DNA of 38,594 nt, from positions 1-38,594 of the IMG/VR virus record IMGVR_UViG_3300042691_015611. One strand, 5' to 3'. Shown here piece by piece: positions 8,613 through 15,208 of this stretch (the stretch's first letter is position 1; the number at the start of each line of letters is the position of its first letter). Position numbers and translations under genes: made by a program. The notes under the pieces were generated by a model. It ran no database searches. It was given only the letters and a program-made list of their open reading frames with translations, and was not told the origin of the DNA. Source of the DNA: a virus.

Positions 8613-9770
8613 ATGAAGTCATTTAAGAAAATCGCTCTAGCCATGGTTGCAGCCATGACTACCGCATCAATCGTCGCAACACCTGCAAGTGCTGCTGTAA
8701 TGACAGTTTCTGCATTCGGTGCTTCGGCACACGCAGGTGCTGCTCTTGCTGCATCAGGTGCTGGATCAGGCGATGCAGTTGCAAACGCAATTCAAATCCC
8801 AGTACCTTCAACAAATGTTGTTGATGATACTAAGTCTGTAAAGTTTGTTGCTACTGTTGACACTGGAACAACTGTCACTGTAACTTCTACAAATGCATCT
8901 ATTGTAACAGCACTAAACACACCTGCTGCTCCAGTTACTGCATCTGCTGGAACAACAACATATTCCGTAAATGTTGGAACTGGTACACAGGCAACATTCT
9001 ACGTATTCACAAAGACAACCGCAATCGGATCTGTCTCAATCACTAATCAGGGAACTACTCGTACATTTTATGTACAGGGTACAAGCACTGGAGTAAATTC
9101 TATTTCTGTAACTGGCTCAGATATTGCTGCTGCTGGAACACAGAATGTATACACAGTAACTGCTTTGGACGTATTTGGTAATAAGTTGCCATCTGTCCCA
9201 CTTACTGCAACAGTTGCAAACGGCACACTTGCTGCAGCAACTGCAACAACAGAATCAAGCGTTCTTGCTACTTATGGTACTGCAGATTTTAAGGTAACAC
9301 TTCCAACAACTGGCGCAACAACAGTCATTTTTGGTCTTGGTGCTGCTGCAGTTCTACAGGCAGAAGTTGCTGGTTTCAATACTCGTACACTAACTGCTGC
9401 TAAGGTAATTACTGTTCGTGATCTTGCTGCAGAACTTGCTACCGTCAATGCACTGCTTACAGCAGAGAAGGCTGGTCGTGCTGCAGATAAGACTGCTGCG
9501 GATAAGACACTTGCTGATGCACTAGCAAAGGCTGCTGCAGATGCTGCTGCTGCTAAACTTGCTGCAGATACAGAGGTAGCAACACTTAAGGCAGAAGTTG
9601 CAAAACTAAAGGCTGATGCTGTAGTTGCTAAGGCTGCTGCAGATGCAGAACTTGCAAAGGTCAAGGCAGATAATGCTGCTGCACTTGCTGCAATTAAGAA
9701 GGCATTCAATTCACTTGCTGTAAAGTGGAATAAGAAGAATCCTTCCGCAAAGGTTGCAACAATTAAGTAA
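8613..9770 (+). CDS. Secreted Ala/Thr-rich surface protein with C-terminal coiled coil
   Basis: 385 aa with a textbook Sec signal peptide (MKSFKKIALAMVAAMTTAS..., cleavage after TPASA near residue 28). The mature part starts with a beta-rich Ig-like region (repeated VTVTSTNASIV / SVTGSDIAAAGTQNVYTV patterns). From about residue 270 there is a long alanine/lysine heptad coiled coil (ELATVNALLTAEKAG...ADAELAKVKADNAA), ending with a basic tail (FNSLAVKWNKKNPS). AAGGAG lies 11 nt before ATG. It has its own terminator downstream. This architecture is that of bacterial cell-surface or S-layer-associated proteins, not of a known virion protein. Role is unknown: cell-surface alteration, superinfection exclusion or virion decoration are possible. 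Confidence 0.7.
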   Translation: MKSFKKIALAMVAAMTTASIVATPASAAVMTVSAFGASAHAGAALAASGAGSGDAVANAIQIPVPSTNVVDDTKSVKFVATVDTGTTVTVTSTNASIVTALNTPAAPVTASAGTTTYSVNVGTGTQATFYVFTKTTAIGSVSITNQGTTRTFYVQGTSTGVNSISVTGSDIAAAGTQNVYTVTALDVFGNKLPSVPLTATVANGTLAAATATTESSVLATYGTADFKVTLPTTGATTVIFGLGAAAVLQAEVAGFNTRTLTAAKVITVRDLAAELATVNALLTAEKAGRAADKTAADKTLADALAKAAADAAAAKLAADTEVATLKAEVAKLKADAVVAKAAADAELAKVKADNAAALAAIKKAFNSLAVKWNKKNPSAKVATIK

Positions 9771-9789
9771 TTAAAACTTAAACATTAAG

Positions 9790-9817
9790 GGCGTAGATTA
9801 ATTTCTACGCCTTTTTT
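9790..9817 (+). terminator. Rho-independent terminator
   Basis: Perfect 8-bp stem GGCGTAGA / TCTACGCC with a 6-nt loop, followed by six T. It isolates the secreted-protein gene from the next transcription unit. Confidence 0.92.
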
Positions 9818-9828
9818 GTTTATAATAA

Positions 9829-9837
9829 TGATATAAT
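9829..9837 (+). promoter_or_regulatory. Extended -10 promoter TGATATAAT
   Basis: TGATATAAT directly after the terminator; an alternative TATAAT is at 9821-9826. Predicted start near 9844. The leader then contains a 6-bp hairpin TTAGTC-tttt-GACTAA (9846-9861) just before the AAGGAG ribosome site. Confidence 0.6.
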
Positions 9838-9875
9838 AATCCTATTAGTCTTTTGACTAACAAGGAGAACAGGAA

Positions 9876-11405
9876 ATTAAAAAATTAATAAGAATAATTG
9901 CGGTGGGGCTGTTAATATTTGCATCGTCATTATGGCTTATTGATGACGCTCATGCAACTTGCGTTAACTATTTAGAATCTCAAACAATAGCAGCAGCCTA
10001 CGAAGGCGACCAAATTCCAACGGTACACACAATGGATACCTGCTCAGGGGATGATGTATCTTATCAAATACCAATAGCAACAACCATTACATTTGATGGG
10101 GTTGAATATTCAAGCATATACGCTACAACAAACTCTGTAATAACATTTGGCCAACCAGACAACACATATTGGGCCTATCCAAATACACCTTCAATATCTT
10201 TATACTCAATGGATTGGTTTGCAGGAATAAATTCTGCACCAAATGGTCTTGATATTTATTATTCAGAGGGTGGATTTCAAATCAATTTGCAGGCATTTCC
10301 GTATGGTCAGTGGAATGCACCAGCAAGCAATATTAATATATTAGTGGCAATTACAAATACAGGTGGCATTTCTGTTGCATATAGTTATCAAGGTCCAGAG
10401 TATTCTAATCTTAGAACTGGCGTAAGGCTACATGATGGATCTATTGTTTCTTTAGAGGCTTGGGGAGCCACGCAAATTAGTGCTGGGGAAACAATCCCAA
10501 CACTTGACCCAGAACCTGTCCCAGAGCCTTCACCAACCCCTACAGGACCTACCCAGGAAGAACTTATAGCACAGGAAGAAGTAAGAGTTGTAAATAATTT
10601 ATTGGCAGCAGCAGCAGGAGTATCAGAAATTGAAGTTGTAGTTCCAGAACCAGATCCTACACCAACACCAGAGCCAACAGAAGAACCAGAGGTTATTCCA
10701 GATCCAGATGTTATTGTTGAGCCAGAAATAATTACTCCAGAAGATCCAAGATATCCTGAAGATTTAGAGCCAACGCCTACCCCTTCTTCTGATTCAACAA
10801 CCAATCCAGAACCGTCTCCAACTCCCGAACCTTTGCCTTCAGAGGACGAATCATCACCCTCACCAGAACCCAGTCCAGAGCCAACCCAAGACCAAGACCA
10901 AACAGAAACCACAGAACCTGATCAAACATTAGAACAAACTCCTTCCCAAAATAATTTAATGATTAATGATAGCACAGAAGTATTTGCTAACCTACTAGCA
11001 GATTTATCAAACAAAGATTCTTTTATTAAAATGACAGAAGAAGAAAAAGAAACAGCAGCAGATGCATTGGGAGTATCAATTTCTGATATAAAAATCCTTG
11101 CTGAAATAATTAAAGATAATCCAGAAATAGCAACGGCATTGGGAGAGTTTAATGATAGAGCAGAGAATGCAACAAACGTATTACCATTTACATTAGCAGA
11201 CGCAGTAACAGAAGTACAGACAGAAGCATTTTTATCAGACCCATTGGGCGCAATATTTAATATTAATCCAACAGAACTACTATCTAATTTTTCAGAATTA
11301 GGAATGGACATGACAGATGATCAAAGAGAAAAAGCACAAGAAGTAATCGTACCAGTAATCATAGCAAGTAACATCGTGGCAGCAGCCATGACAAGGAGGA
11401 AATAA
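9876..11405 (+). CDS. Secreted, proline-rich surface protein with C-terminal membrane anchor; probable ATT start
   Basis: 509 aa if read from ATT 9876. From there the protein begins (M)KKLIRIIAVGLLIFASS, a normal signal peptide, and AAGGAG (9863-9868) is correctly placed. The first conventional start, GTG 9903, has no Shine-Dalgarno and loses the basic n-region; a stop at 9858-9860 excludes anything earlier. The mature protein has a beta-sandwich-like N-terminal domain with Cys residues (ATCVNY, DTCSGDD), then about 170 residues rich in Pro-Glu-Pro-Thr (PEPSPTPTG, TPTPEPTEEP), typical of wall-spanning stalks. A helical region follows, then a C-terminal hydrophobic helix (VIVPVIIASNIVAAAM) with tail TRRK. 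It resembles an anchored cell-surface protein. Function unknown. Confidence 0.7.
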   Translation: MKKLIRIIAVGLLIFASSLWLIDDAHATCVNYLESQTIAAAYEGDQIPTVHTMDTCSGDDVSYQIPIATTITFDGVEYSSIYATTNSVITFGQPDNTYWAYPNTPSISLYSMDWFAGINSAPNGLDIYYSEGGFQINLQAFPYGQWNAPASNINILVAITNTGGISVAYSYQGPEYSNLRTGVRLHDGSIVSLEAWGATQISAGETIPTLDPEPVPEPSPTPTGPTQEELIAQEEVRVVNNLLAAAAGVSEIEVVVPEPDPTPTPEPTEEPEVIPDPDVIVEPEIITPEDPRYPEDLEPTPTPSSDSTTNPEPSPTPEPLPSEDESSPSPEPSPEPTQDQDQTETTEPDQTLEQTPSQNNLMINDSTEVFANLLADLSNKDSFIKMTEEEKETAADALGVSISDIKILAEIIKDNPEIATALGEFNDRAENATNVLPFTLADAVTEVQTEAFLSDPLGAIFNINPTELLSNFSELGMDMTDDQREKAQEVIVPVIIASNIVAAAMTRRK

Positions 11406-11599
11406 TGAAAATAGTAAAAAAAATACTTAACTATATATGGGAAGCCATGAAAGAAAGTATCGCACAGGTATTTACTCTTTTAGGATTTTTCATTGCATGG
11501 TTAACTCTAACAGGATCGGCAAGAGACATAGTGGGAATAGCAATTGTATTTTCTACATTATTGTGGCTTGCTACTATCCCTCTTAGAAAGGAGGACTAA
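11405..11599 (+). CDS. Small two-helix membrane protein, possible lysis accessory
   Basis: 64 aa, ATG overlapping the previous stop (TAATG) with GGAGG upstream. Two hydrophobic helices (VFTLLGFFIAWLTLTG and IVGIAIVFSTLLWLATIPL) flank a short charged turn, with a basic N-terminus and tail RKED. Its place directly before a holin gene suggests a holin partner or antiholin, by inference only. Confidence 0.6.
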   Translation: MKIVKKILNYIWEAMKESIAQVFTLLGFFIAWLTLTGSARDIVGIAIVFSTLLWLATIPLRKED

Positions 11600-11600
11600 T

Positions 11601-11888
11601 ATGACAAAGAAAAATGTAATGACAACAGACGTAACAAAACCATCAAGTCAAAAGGCACTGTCAAATATTCTTATGCGTATCGTTGCAGTCTTTGCAGCAT
11701 CAGGACTATCAGTTTTGGGTGCAGGTGCGGTAGTAGGAATTGATACAATCCAGGCTGTTATGCTTGCTGGACTACTAGGTGTAGCAACTGTTATTGAAAG
11801 GCTTGCAAGGGCTTTTTTGGACGATGGAAAACTCACCTTGGCAGAAATAAATGATGCCTTCAAAACAGTAGATAAAAAGGCTAATTAG
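11601..11888 (+). CDS. Holin, r1t type
   Basis: 95 aa from ATG 11601, which has AAGGAGG at 11588-11594; longer in-frame reading upstream overlaps the preceding gene without a ribosome site. Two hydrophobic segments (IVAVFAASGLSVLGAGAVVG and IQAVMLAGLLGVATVIERLA) are followed by the conserved actinophage tail LARAFLDDGKLTLAEINDAF. This is the pattern of r1t-like holins, which permeabilise the cytoplasmic membrane so that endolysin can act. The CHAP endolysin is 2.4 kb downstream on the same strand. Confidence 0.8.
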   Translation: MTKKNVMTTDVTKPSSQKALSNILMRIVAVFAASGLSVLGAGAVVGIDTIQAVMLAGLLGVATVIERLARAFLDDGKLTLAEINDAFKTVDKKAN

Positions 11889-11904
11889 TCATTTTTGACC
11901 CTGT

Positions 11905-11933
11905 TTGACTGCCCTCTCTAGAGGTGGTATACT
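11905..11933 (+). promoter_or_regulatory. Strong sigma-70-type promoter
   Basis: TTGACT (11905-11910), 17-nt spacer, TATACT (11928-11933), with TGG upstream of the -10. Expected start near 11940. It drives the Ntn hydrolase gene at 11964 and lies inside an inverted repeat (see next entry). Confidence 0.8.
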
Positions 11934-11957
11934 TAAATATACCTATCTGGAGAGGGC
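11911..11957 (+). promoter_or_regulatory. Nested inverted repeat masking a ribosome binding site
   Basis: GCCCTCTC (11911-11918) pairs with GAGAGGGC (11950-11957), and inside it GGTATA (11926-11931) pairs with TATACC (11938-11943). The right arm contains the GGAGAGG ribosome site of the 11964 gene. Transcripts coming from upstream can fold and hide the site; transcripts from the internal promoter start after the left arm and cannot form the outer stem. Confidence 0.7.
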
Positions 11958-11963
11958 TTCTGC

Positions 11964-12488
11964 ATGACCTGTATTGCTGTAGTTAAACATGAAGATAAAG
12001 TCTATATGGCTGGTGATCGTGGTGCCTCCGATGATAATACTATTCTTGCCCTTGATGCCCCAAAAGTTTGGAAAATTGGTCCGTATTTAATAGGATATGC
12101 TGGCTCAATGGACGGTGAGAGAATACGTCATAACTTTAAACCATCTGCCCCTAATATAAAAGATACAGATAAGTTTATGCAAACTAAGTTTATTAAAGAA
12201 TTAAAAGATTTTTATAATGAGTTCTGGGTAGATACCTCAAAAGATGGTGACCTTGGATTAATTATTTGTATACGTGGAGAGATCTATGAGCATAGTTCTG
12301 TTGACATGTCTTTATCTAAATATACCTTGCCATATTTAGCCATGGGGTCAGGAGCAGAATATGCTTACGGTGTTTTATATGCTACAGATAAACAAAAAAA
12401 TGCACGTAACCGTGTTCATGCTGCTGTAAGTGCAGCAATAAAATTTAGCCCATCATGTATGGGACCAGTTGACATTGTTTCTGTATAA
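11964..12488 (+). CDS. HslV/proteasome-beta-like Ntn hydrolase (threonine peptidase)
   Basis: 174 aa, almost the length of HslV (176). After Met removal the N-terminal residue is Thr1, with Asp17 (MAGDRGAS) and Lys33 (DAPKVWKIG), the three catalytic positions of HslV and proteasome beta subunits in the exact numbering. Other matches are IGYAGSMDGERI (HslV IAGFAGGTADAF), YLAMGSGAEYAYGVL (LIAIGSGGPYAQAAA) and SPSCMGPVDIVSV at the C-terminus. Expected activity is an oligomeric threonine protease or amidase. No HslU-like ATPase is seen in the window, so it may work alone or with a host ATPase. It has its own strong promoter and a possible RNA switch. Confidence 0.85.
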   Translation: MTCIAVVKHEDKVYMAGDRGASDDNTILALDAPKVWKIGPYLIGYAGSMDGERIRHNFKPSAPNIKDTDKFMQTKFIKELKDFYNEFWVDTSKDGDLGLIICIRGEIYEHSSVDMSLSKYTLPYLAMGSGAEYAYGVLYATDKQKNARNRVHAAVSAAIKFSPSCMGPVDIVSV

Positions 12489-12497
12489 AGGTATAAT
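12469..12497 (+). promoter_or_regulatory. Leaderless promoter
   Basis: TTGACA (12469-12474), 17-nt spacer, TATAAT (12492-12497), then exactly 6 nt to the ATG at 12504. The start site would fall on the ATG. No Shine-Dalgarno is present. Confidence 0.75.
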
Positions 12498-12503
12498 TTT
12501 TAT

Positions 12504-12707
12504 ATGAATCATATGGATAATGAAGACTTAAGTATAGAGGAACAAGAATTTGGAATATGGCTTGAAAACGGTATTGAAAGAGGTTGGGTCAGTGATCCAT
12601 ATTGTAATACCCATGATGGTGGATTTGCATATGCAAGCGAAGAAGAGGTTCAGGAATGGGAAGAGGGCGGAGACCCTTGTTGTCACGTTCTTAGGATAAT
12701 GATTTAG
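12504..12707 (+). CDS. Conserved acidic Cys/His actinophage protein
   Basis: 67 aa, predicted to be translated from a leaderless message. The stretch WVSDPYCNTHDG...EEEVQEWEEGGDPCCHVLR, with Cys, His and Cys-Cys-His, looks like a metal-binding small protein of a kind I associate with actinophages. A second ATG at 12513 is possible. No enzymatic role can be named. Confidence 0.75.
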   Translation: MNHMDNEDLSIEEQEFGIWLENGIERGWVSDPYCNTHDGGFAYASEEEVQEWEEGGDPCCHVLRIMI

Positions 12708-12724
12708 GAGATAAAAAATATAAA

Positions 12725-13318
12725 ATGAAAAAAATAAATCGTATTGTTTTTAATTCTTTTCAAAGATCTGGAAATGTTTATTGTGGAAGTGTATCAGAAA
12801 AGTTTTTTGTTGTAGATACTATATATACAACTCATTTACCAGAAATTTTTATAGTTAAAGATTTAGCACTGGTTTCTCTTTTTAGAAAACCAGAAAATTG
12901 TATATCATCATTACTTTATAAGTTTAATGCAAAAAAAAATACATCAGACGAATTCATTTATTTTCAAATGGAAAAAATGATACATGAGTATAGAGAATAT
13001 ATTGAAGGTGCTAAAAATAATTTTGATCATGTATATATAGCAAACTTTGATAACATCATTAATAATACTTTAGAAAATTTTATTAAAATTGGCAAAATGT
13101 TTAATTTAACCATGCAAAAAGATTATGAAAATTCTTTTAAATCTATGAACTTGACAGGAACAATATGGACACATCCAAGTGAAGGTCATTTGCCTAGAAA
13201 AAAAGATGATTATAGGCTTTTATTAGATAAAATAGTAAAAGATTCTTCTCAAATTCAAATTTTAAATAAAGAATATGAAGATTTTATTAATGAATATGAC
13301 ACTTTTAAAAGAATATGA
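12725..13318 (+). CDS. Sulfotransferase-like P-loop protein
   Basis: 197 aa; AGGAGA overlaps the preceding stop. FNSFQRSGNVY near residues 9-19 resembles the 5'-phosphosulfate loop of PAPS-dependent sulfotransferases (PRSGTT type), and SLFRKPENCISSLL at about 51-64 resembles the 3'-phosphate motif (FRDPxDxxxS). The catalytic His is not clear and the protein is shorter than typical family members, so activity is uncertain. It is noticeably more A/T- and Lys/Asn-rich than its neighbours, a hint of separate acquisition. The kinase domain at 16059 resembles APS kinase, which makes PAPS, a suggestive pairing. Confidence 0.5.
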   Translation: MKKINRIVFNSFQRSGNVYCGSVSEKFFVVDTIYTTHLPEIFIVKDLALVSLFRKPENCISSLLYKFNAKKNTSDEFIYFQMEKMIHEYREYIEGAKNNFDHVYIANFDNIINNTLENFIKIGKMFNLTMQKDYENSFKSMNLTGTIWTHPSEGHLPRKKDDYRLLLDKIVKDSSQIQILNKEYEDFINEYDTFKRI

Positions 13319-13324
13319 TATAAT
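13296..13324 (+). promoter_or_regulatory. Promoter of the Hsp20 gene
   Basis: ATGACA (13296-13301), 17-nt spacer, TATAAT (13319-13324) with TGA upstream (extended -10). The predicted start near 13331 coincides with the first base of a 5'-terminal hairpin GTACC...GGTAC (13331-13351). Confidence 0.6.
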
Positions 13325-13380
13325 TATTTAGTACCTGCCTAACGGGGGTACTAATTTAACTCGCTGAAAAGGAGAATAAA

Positions 13381-13815
13381 ATGGTAACAACATATACAAG
13401 CGGATCTGGAAACTATACATTCAATAGTCTTTTCAATGATCCCTTTTTTATTGGGTTTGAGGCATTAGCAAACAGACTAACCTCTGCTCATACAAACACA
13501 ACGGGGTTCCCTCCATATAATGTACGCAAGGAAGATGAAGATAATTTCGTTATTGAACTTGCCGTTGCAGGATATAATAAGGAATCTCTTTCAATTACAG
13601 AGCATGAAGGCACCCTTGAAGTAAAAGGAGAACGTCCAGAAGATGCGGAAGAGTATGTCCACAAGGGTATTGCTGGTAGAAAGTTTACCCGCAGTTTTGT
13701 TTTGGGTGAGTACGTTTATGTTTCTAGTGCTGATCTAAAGGATGGAATGCTTTATGTTAAACTAAAGCGTGAACTTCCTGAAGAAAAGAAACCAAAAACA
13801 ATTAAAATCAAGTAG
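13381..13815 (+). CDS. Hsp20 / IbpA-type small heat-shock protein
   Basis: 144 aa ATP-independent chaperone with an alpha-crystallin domain. FPPYNVRKEDEDNFVIELAV, GTLEVKGE, YVHKGIAGRKFTRSFVLGEY and DGMLYVKLKRELPEEKKP align strongly with E. coli IbpA (FPPYNIELVDE..., YLYQGIAERNFERKF..., NGLLYIDLERVIPEAKKP). A C-terminal IKIK serves as the IxI dimer-bridging motif. Small Hsp20 genes are known in other aquatic phages, where they may help virion assembly. It has its own promoter, a 5' hairpin and AAGGAG 8 nt before ATG. Confidence 0.92.
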   Translation: MVTTYTSGSGNYTFNSLFNDPFFIGFEALANRLTSAHTNTTGFPPYNVRKEDEDNFVIELAVAGYNKESLSITEHEGTLEVKGERPEDAEEYVHKGIAGRKFTRSFVLGEYVYVSSADLKDGMLYVKLKRELPEEKKPKTIKIK

Positions 13816-13827
13816 TATAATATAAAT

Positions 13828-13912
13828 GTCCCCACACAGGACCTTAGTGATGGATTAGTTACCCATTGGATAGAGACCGTGGCGCAAGTCAGGTGAATTG
13901 CCTGTGTGGGGC
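13828..13912 (+). ncRNA. Unrecognised structured small RNA closed by a perfect 11-bp stem
   Basis: CCCCACACAGG (13830-13840) and CCTGTGTGGGG (13901-13911) are perfect inverted repeats bounding about 82 nt. Inside, ACCT/AGGT (13841-13844, 13891-13894) extends the stem past a GAATTG bulge, and ATGG/CCAT (13850-13853, 13863-13866) and GAC/GTC (13875-13877, 13888-13890) can form two arms, a three-way junction. TATAAT at 13816-13821 predicts transcription starting at the 5' arm; CTTTC follows the 3' arm. The next gene has its own promoter, so this looks like an independent RNA rather than a leader. Not a tRNA; I recognise no known family. Confidence 0.55.
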
Positions 13913-13923
13913 TTTCAATTGTT

Positions 13924-13932
13924 TGATATAAT
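13924..13932 (+). promoter_or_regulatory. Extended -10 promoter of HNH gene
   Basis: TGATATAAT ending 9 nt before the ATG at 13942, with no Shine-Dalgarno between, so the message would be leaderless or nearly so. Confidence 0.5.
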
Positions 13933-13941
13933 AATAATGCT

Positions 13942-14217
13942 ATGACTGAGAAAGAACTAGCACAAAAGACTAAGCAACAATATAAAAAACGTCTCAAAGA
14001 AATTAAAGAGGCAAGTGGATGTACAGACTGCGGAATAAAAAATCACATTGTTTTAGATTTTGATCATCTAAAAGATAAAAAATATAATGTTTCAAGAATG
14101 ATTCATGATGGATTTTCGTGGGCAGCAATAAAAAAAGAAATTGCTAAATGTGAAGTAGTATGTGCAAACTGTCATAGGGTTAGAACTTATGAAAGATTAA
14201 TAGCACAAACAGCATAA
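13942..14217 (+). CDS. HNH endonuclease (small, zinc-finger type)
   Basis: 91 aa. Zinc ligands C27/C30 (GCTDCG) and C74/C77 (VVCANCHR) frame the beta-beta-alpha metal motif with VLDFDHL (D41-H42) and CANCHR at the end. Such stand-alone HNH proteins in phages are nicking homing-type enzymes or packaging partners of terminase. The basic N-terminal helix (KQQYKKRLKEIK) would contact DNA. It stands directly behind the structured RNA at 13828-13912, which could be a coincidence or a mobile unit. Confidence 0.85.
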   Translation: MTEKELAQKTKQQYKKRLKEIKEASGCTDCGIKNHIVLDFDHLKDKKYNVSRMIHDGFSWAAIKKEIAKCEVVCANCHRVRTYERLIAQTA

Positions 14218-14226
14218 TGGTATAAT
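14218..14226 (+). promoter_or_regulatory. Extended -10 promoter TGGTATAAT
   Basis: Located just after the HNH stop and about 24 nt before the endolysin ATG. Start is predicted near 14233, just before the AGGAGG ribosome site. No -35 at the proper spacing. Confidence 0.6.
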
Positions 14227-14249
14227 TAATTGACACTTAGGAGGAAAAA

Positions 14250-14864
14250 ATGTCAGTAAAAGGATCAGTAGAGGCAATCATAGAGATTGCAAAAAAGGAA
14301 GTTGGAACAATAGAAGGTCCAAAAGATAATGAAACAAAGTATGGAAAGTGGATTGGTGTCAACTTCCAACCATGGTGCCAATCCTTTGTTTCTTGGTGTG
14401 CTTTTCAGGCTGGTGTAAAAAAGTTTCCAAAGTCAGCATCAACAATAGCAGCATCAGATCAGTTTAAGAAAGATGGTCGTTGGGCAGATGCTCGTAATGA
14501 CGATCCAATGCCAGGAGATTGGATTTATTTTGATTTCCCAGATGACGGTGTAAACAGAATTTCACACGTTGGTCTTTGTGTTAAGAACAACGGCGATGGA
14601 ACAATTCAGGTTATTGAAGGAAACACTTCAGGAACTGCAAAGGGAGACCAGCGCAATGGTGGAATGTGTGTAGAAAAAACTCGTGCTTATGTTAAAAACA
14701 ATAAAAAGAAATTGCTTAATGCAGTAGTGGGTTGGGGTCGTCCAGTTTATACTGGTGAAGAAGATGCTCCATTACTAAATAAAACAGCAGAACAAAATAC
14801 AGTTGCGCCAAAGCCAGCGAAGAAGAAGGCTTCTGGTTCAGGTAAAAGTGCTCAGGTAAAGTAA
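14250..14864 (+). CDS. CHAP-domain endolysin
   Basis: 204 aa peptidoglycan hydrolase (amidase or endopeptidase). The CHAP catalytic Cys is C43 in QPWCQSFVSWC, His is H106 in ISHVGLCV, and the third residue lies in VIEGNTS (E123/N125). MPGDWIYFDF before the His is typical. A lysine/proline/alanine-rich tail (APKPAKKKASG) may bind acidic wall polymers instead of a folded wall-binding domain. No signal peptide, so release depends on the holin. AGGAGG gives a strong ribosome site. The stop is followed directly by the next ATG. Confidence 0.9.
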   Translation: MSVKGSVEAIIEIAKKEVGTIEGPKDNETKYGKWIGVNFQPWCQSFVSWCAFQAGVKKFPKSASTIAASDQFKKDGRWADARNDDPMPGDWIYFDFPDDGVNRISHVGLCVKNNGDGTIQVIEGNTSGTAKGDQRNGGMCVEKTRAYVKNNKKKLLNAVVGWGRPVYTGEEDAPLLNKTAEQNTVAPKPAKKKASGSGKSAQVK

Positions 14865-15065
14865 ATGGAATCAACAAAAAGAACTTTACTAAAAACAGCA
14901 AGTTGGGAAACTTTCCATCTTGTTGGTGTTGCTGGAGTAATTTATTTATTTACTGGTGAATGGGAGTACGCAAGTCTTGGTGCCCTACTTTATATTGGTT
15001 GGGAAGCACTTGGTTACTTTTTACATGAAAGAGTGTGGGCTAAATTTGGAAAGGGTATTAAGTAA
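14865..15065 (+). CDS. DUF2061-like small membrane protein
   Basis: 66 aa starting at the base after the endolysin stop. RTLLKTASWETFHLVGV...FTGEWEYASLGALLYIGWEALGYFLHERVW has the two-helix pattern and terminal Y-x-x-HERVW box of DUF2061. A second paralogue lies at 16866-17069. Role unknown; placement after endolysin suggests a lysis accessory. Confidence 0.7.
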   Translation: MESTKRTLLKTASWETFHLVGVAGVIYLFTGEWEYASLGALLYIGWEALGYFLHERVWAKFGKGIK

Positions 15066-15208
15066 TGGGAAAACATCATGACAAGATTGCAAAATCTTTA
15101 GAGATTAGAAAATCAAATACCCCAAATAAGCCTGGGTTTAGAACACCTGGATCTATGAATAAAAAGAAAACTGGGTATAATAGACAAAAGGCTAACGGAG
15201 CAAGGTAA
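15065..15208 (+). CDS. Small basic protein
   Basis: 47 aa, coupled to both neighbours by TAATG overlaps. Rich in Lys/Arg/Asn with glycine-proline turns (NTPNKPGFRTPGS, KKKTGYNRQK), probably unstructured and nucleic-acid binding. No family recognised. Confidence 0.6.
   Translation: MGKHHDKIAKSLEIRKSNTPNKPGFRTPGSMNKKKTGYNRQKANGAR

Noticed and set aside
9903-9905. GTG 9903 as the start of the Pro-rich surface protein
   Set aside because: No Shine-Dalgarno and loss of the basic signal-peptide start; ATT 9876 has AAGGAG at correct distance.
9272-10912. Long minus-strand open frames opposite the two secreted-protein genes
   Set aside because: They are Ala/Ser- or Gly/Ser-rich mirror images of biased codons (GCN, CCN) on the plus strand, where signal peptides and ribosome sites are present.
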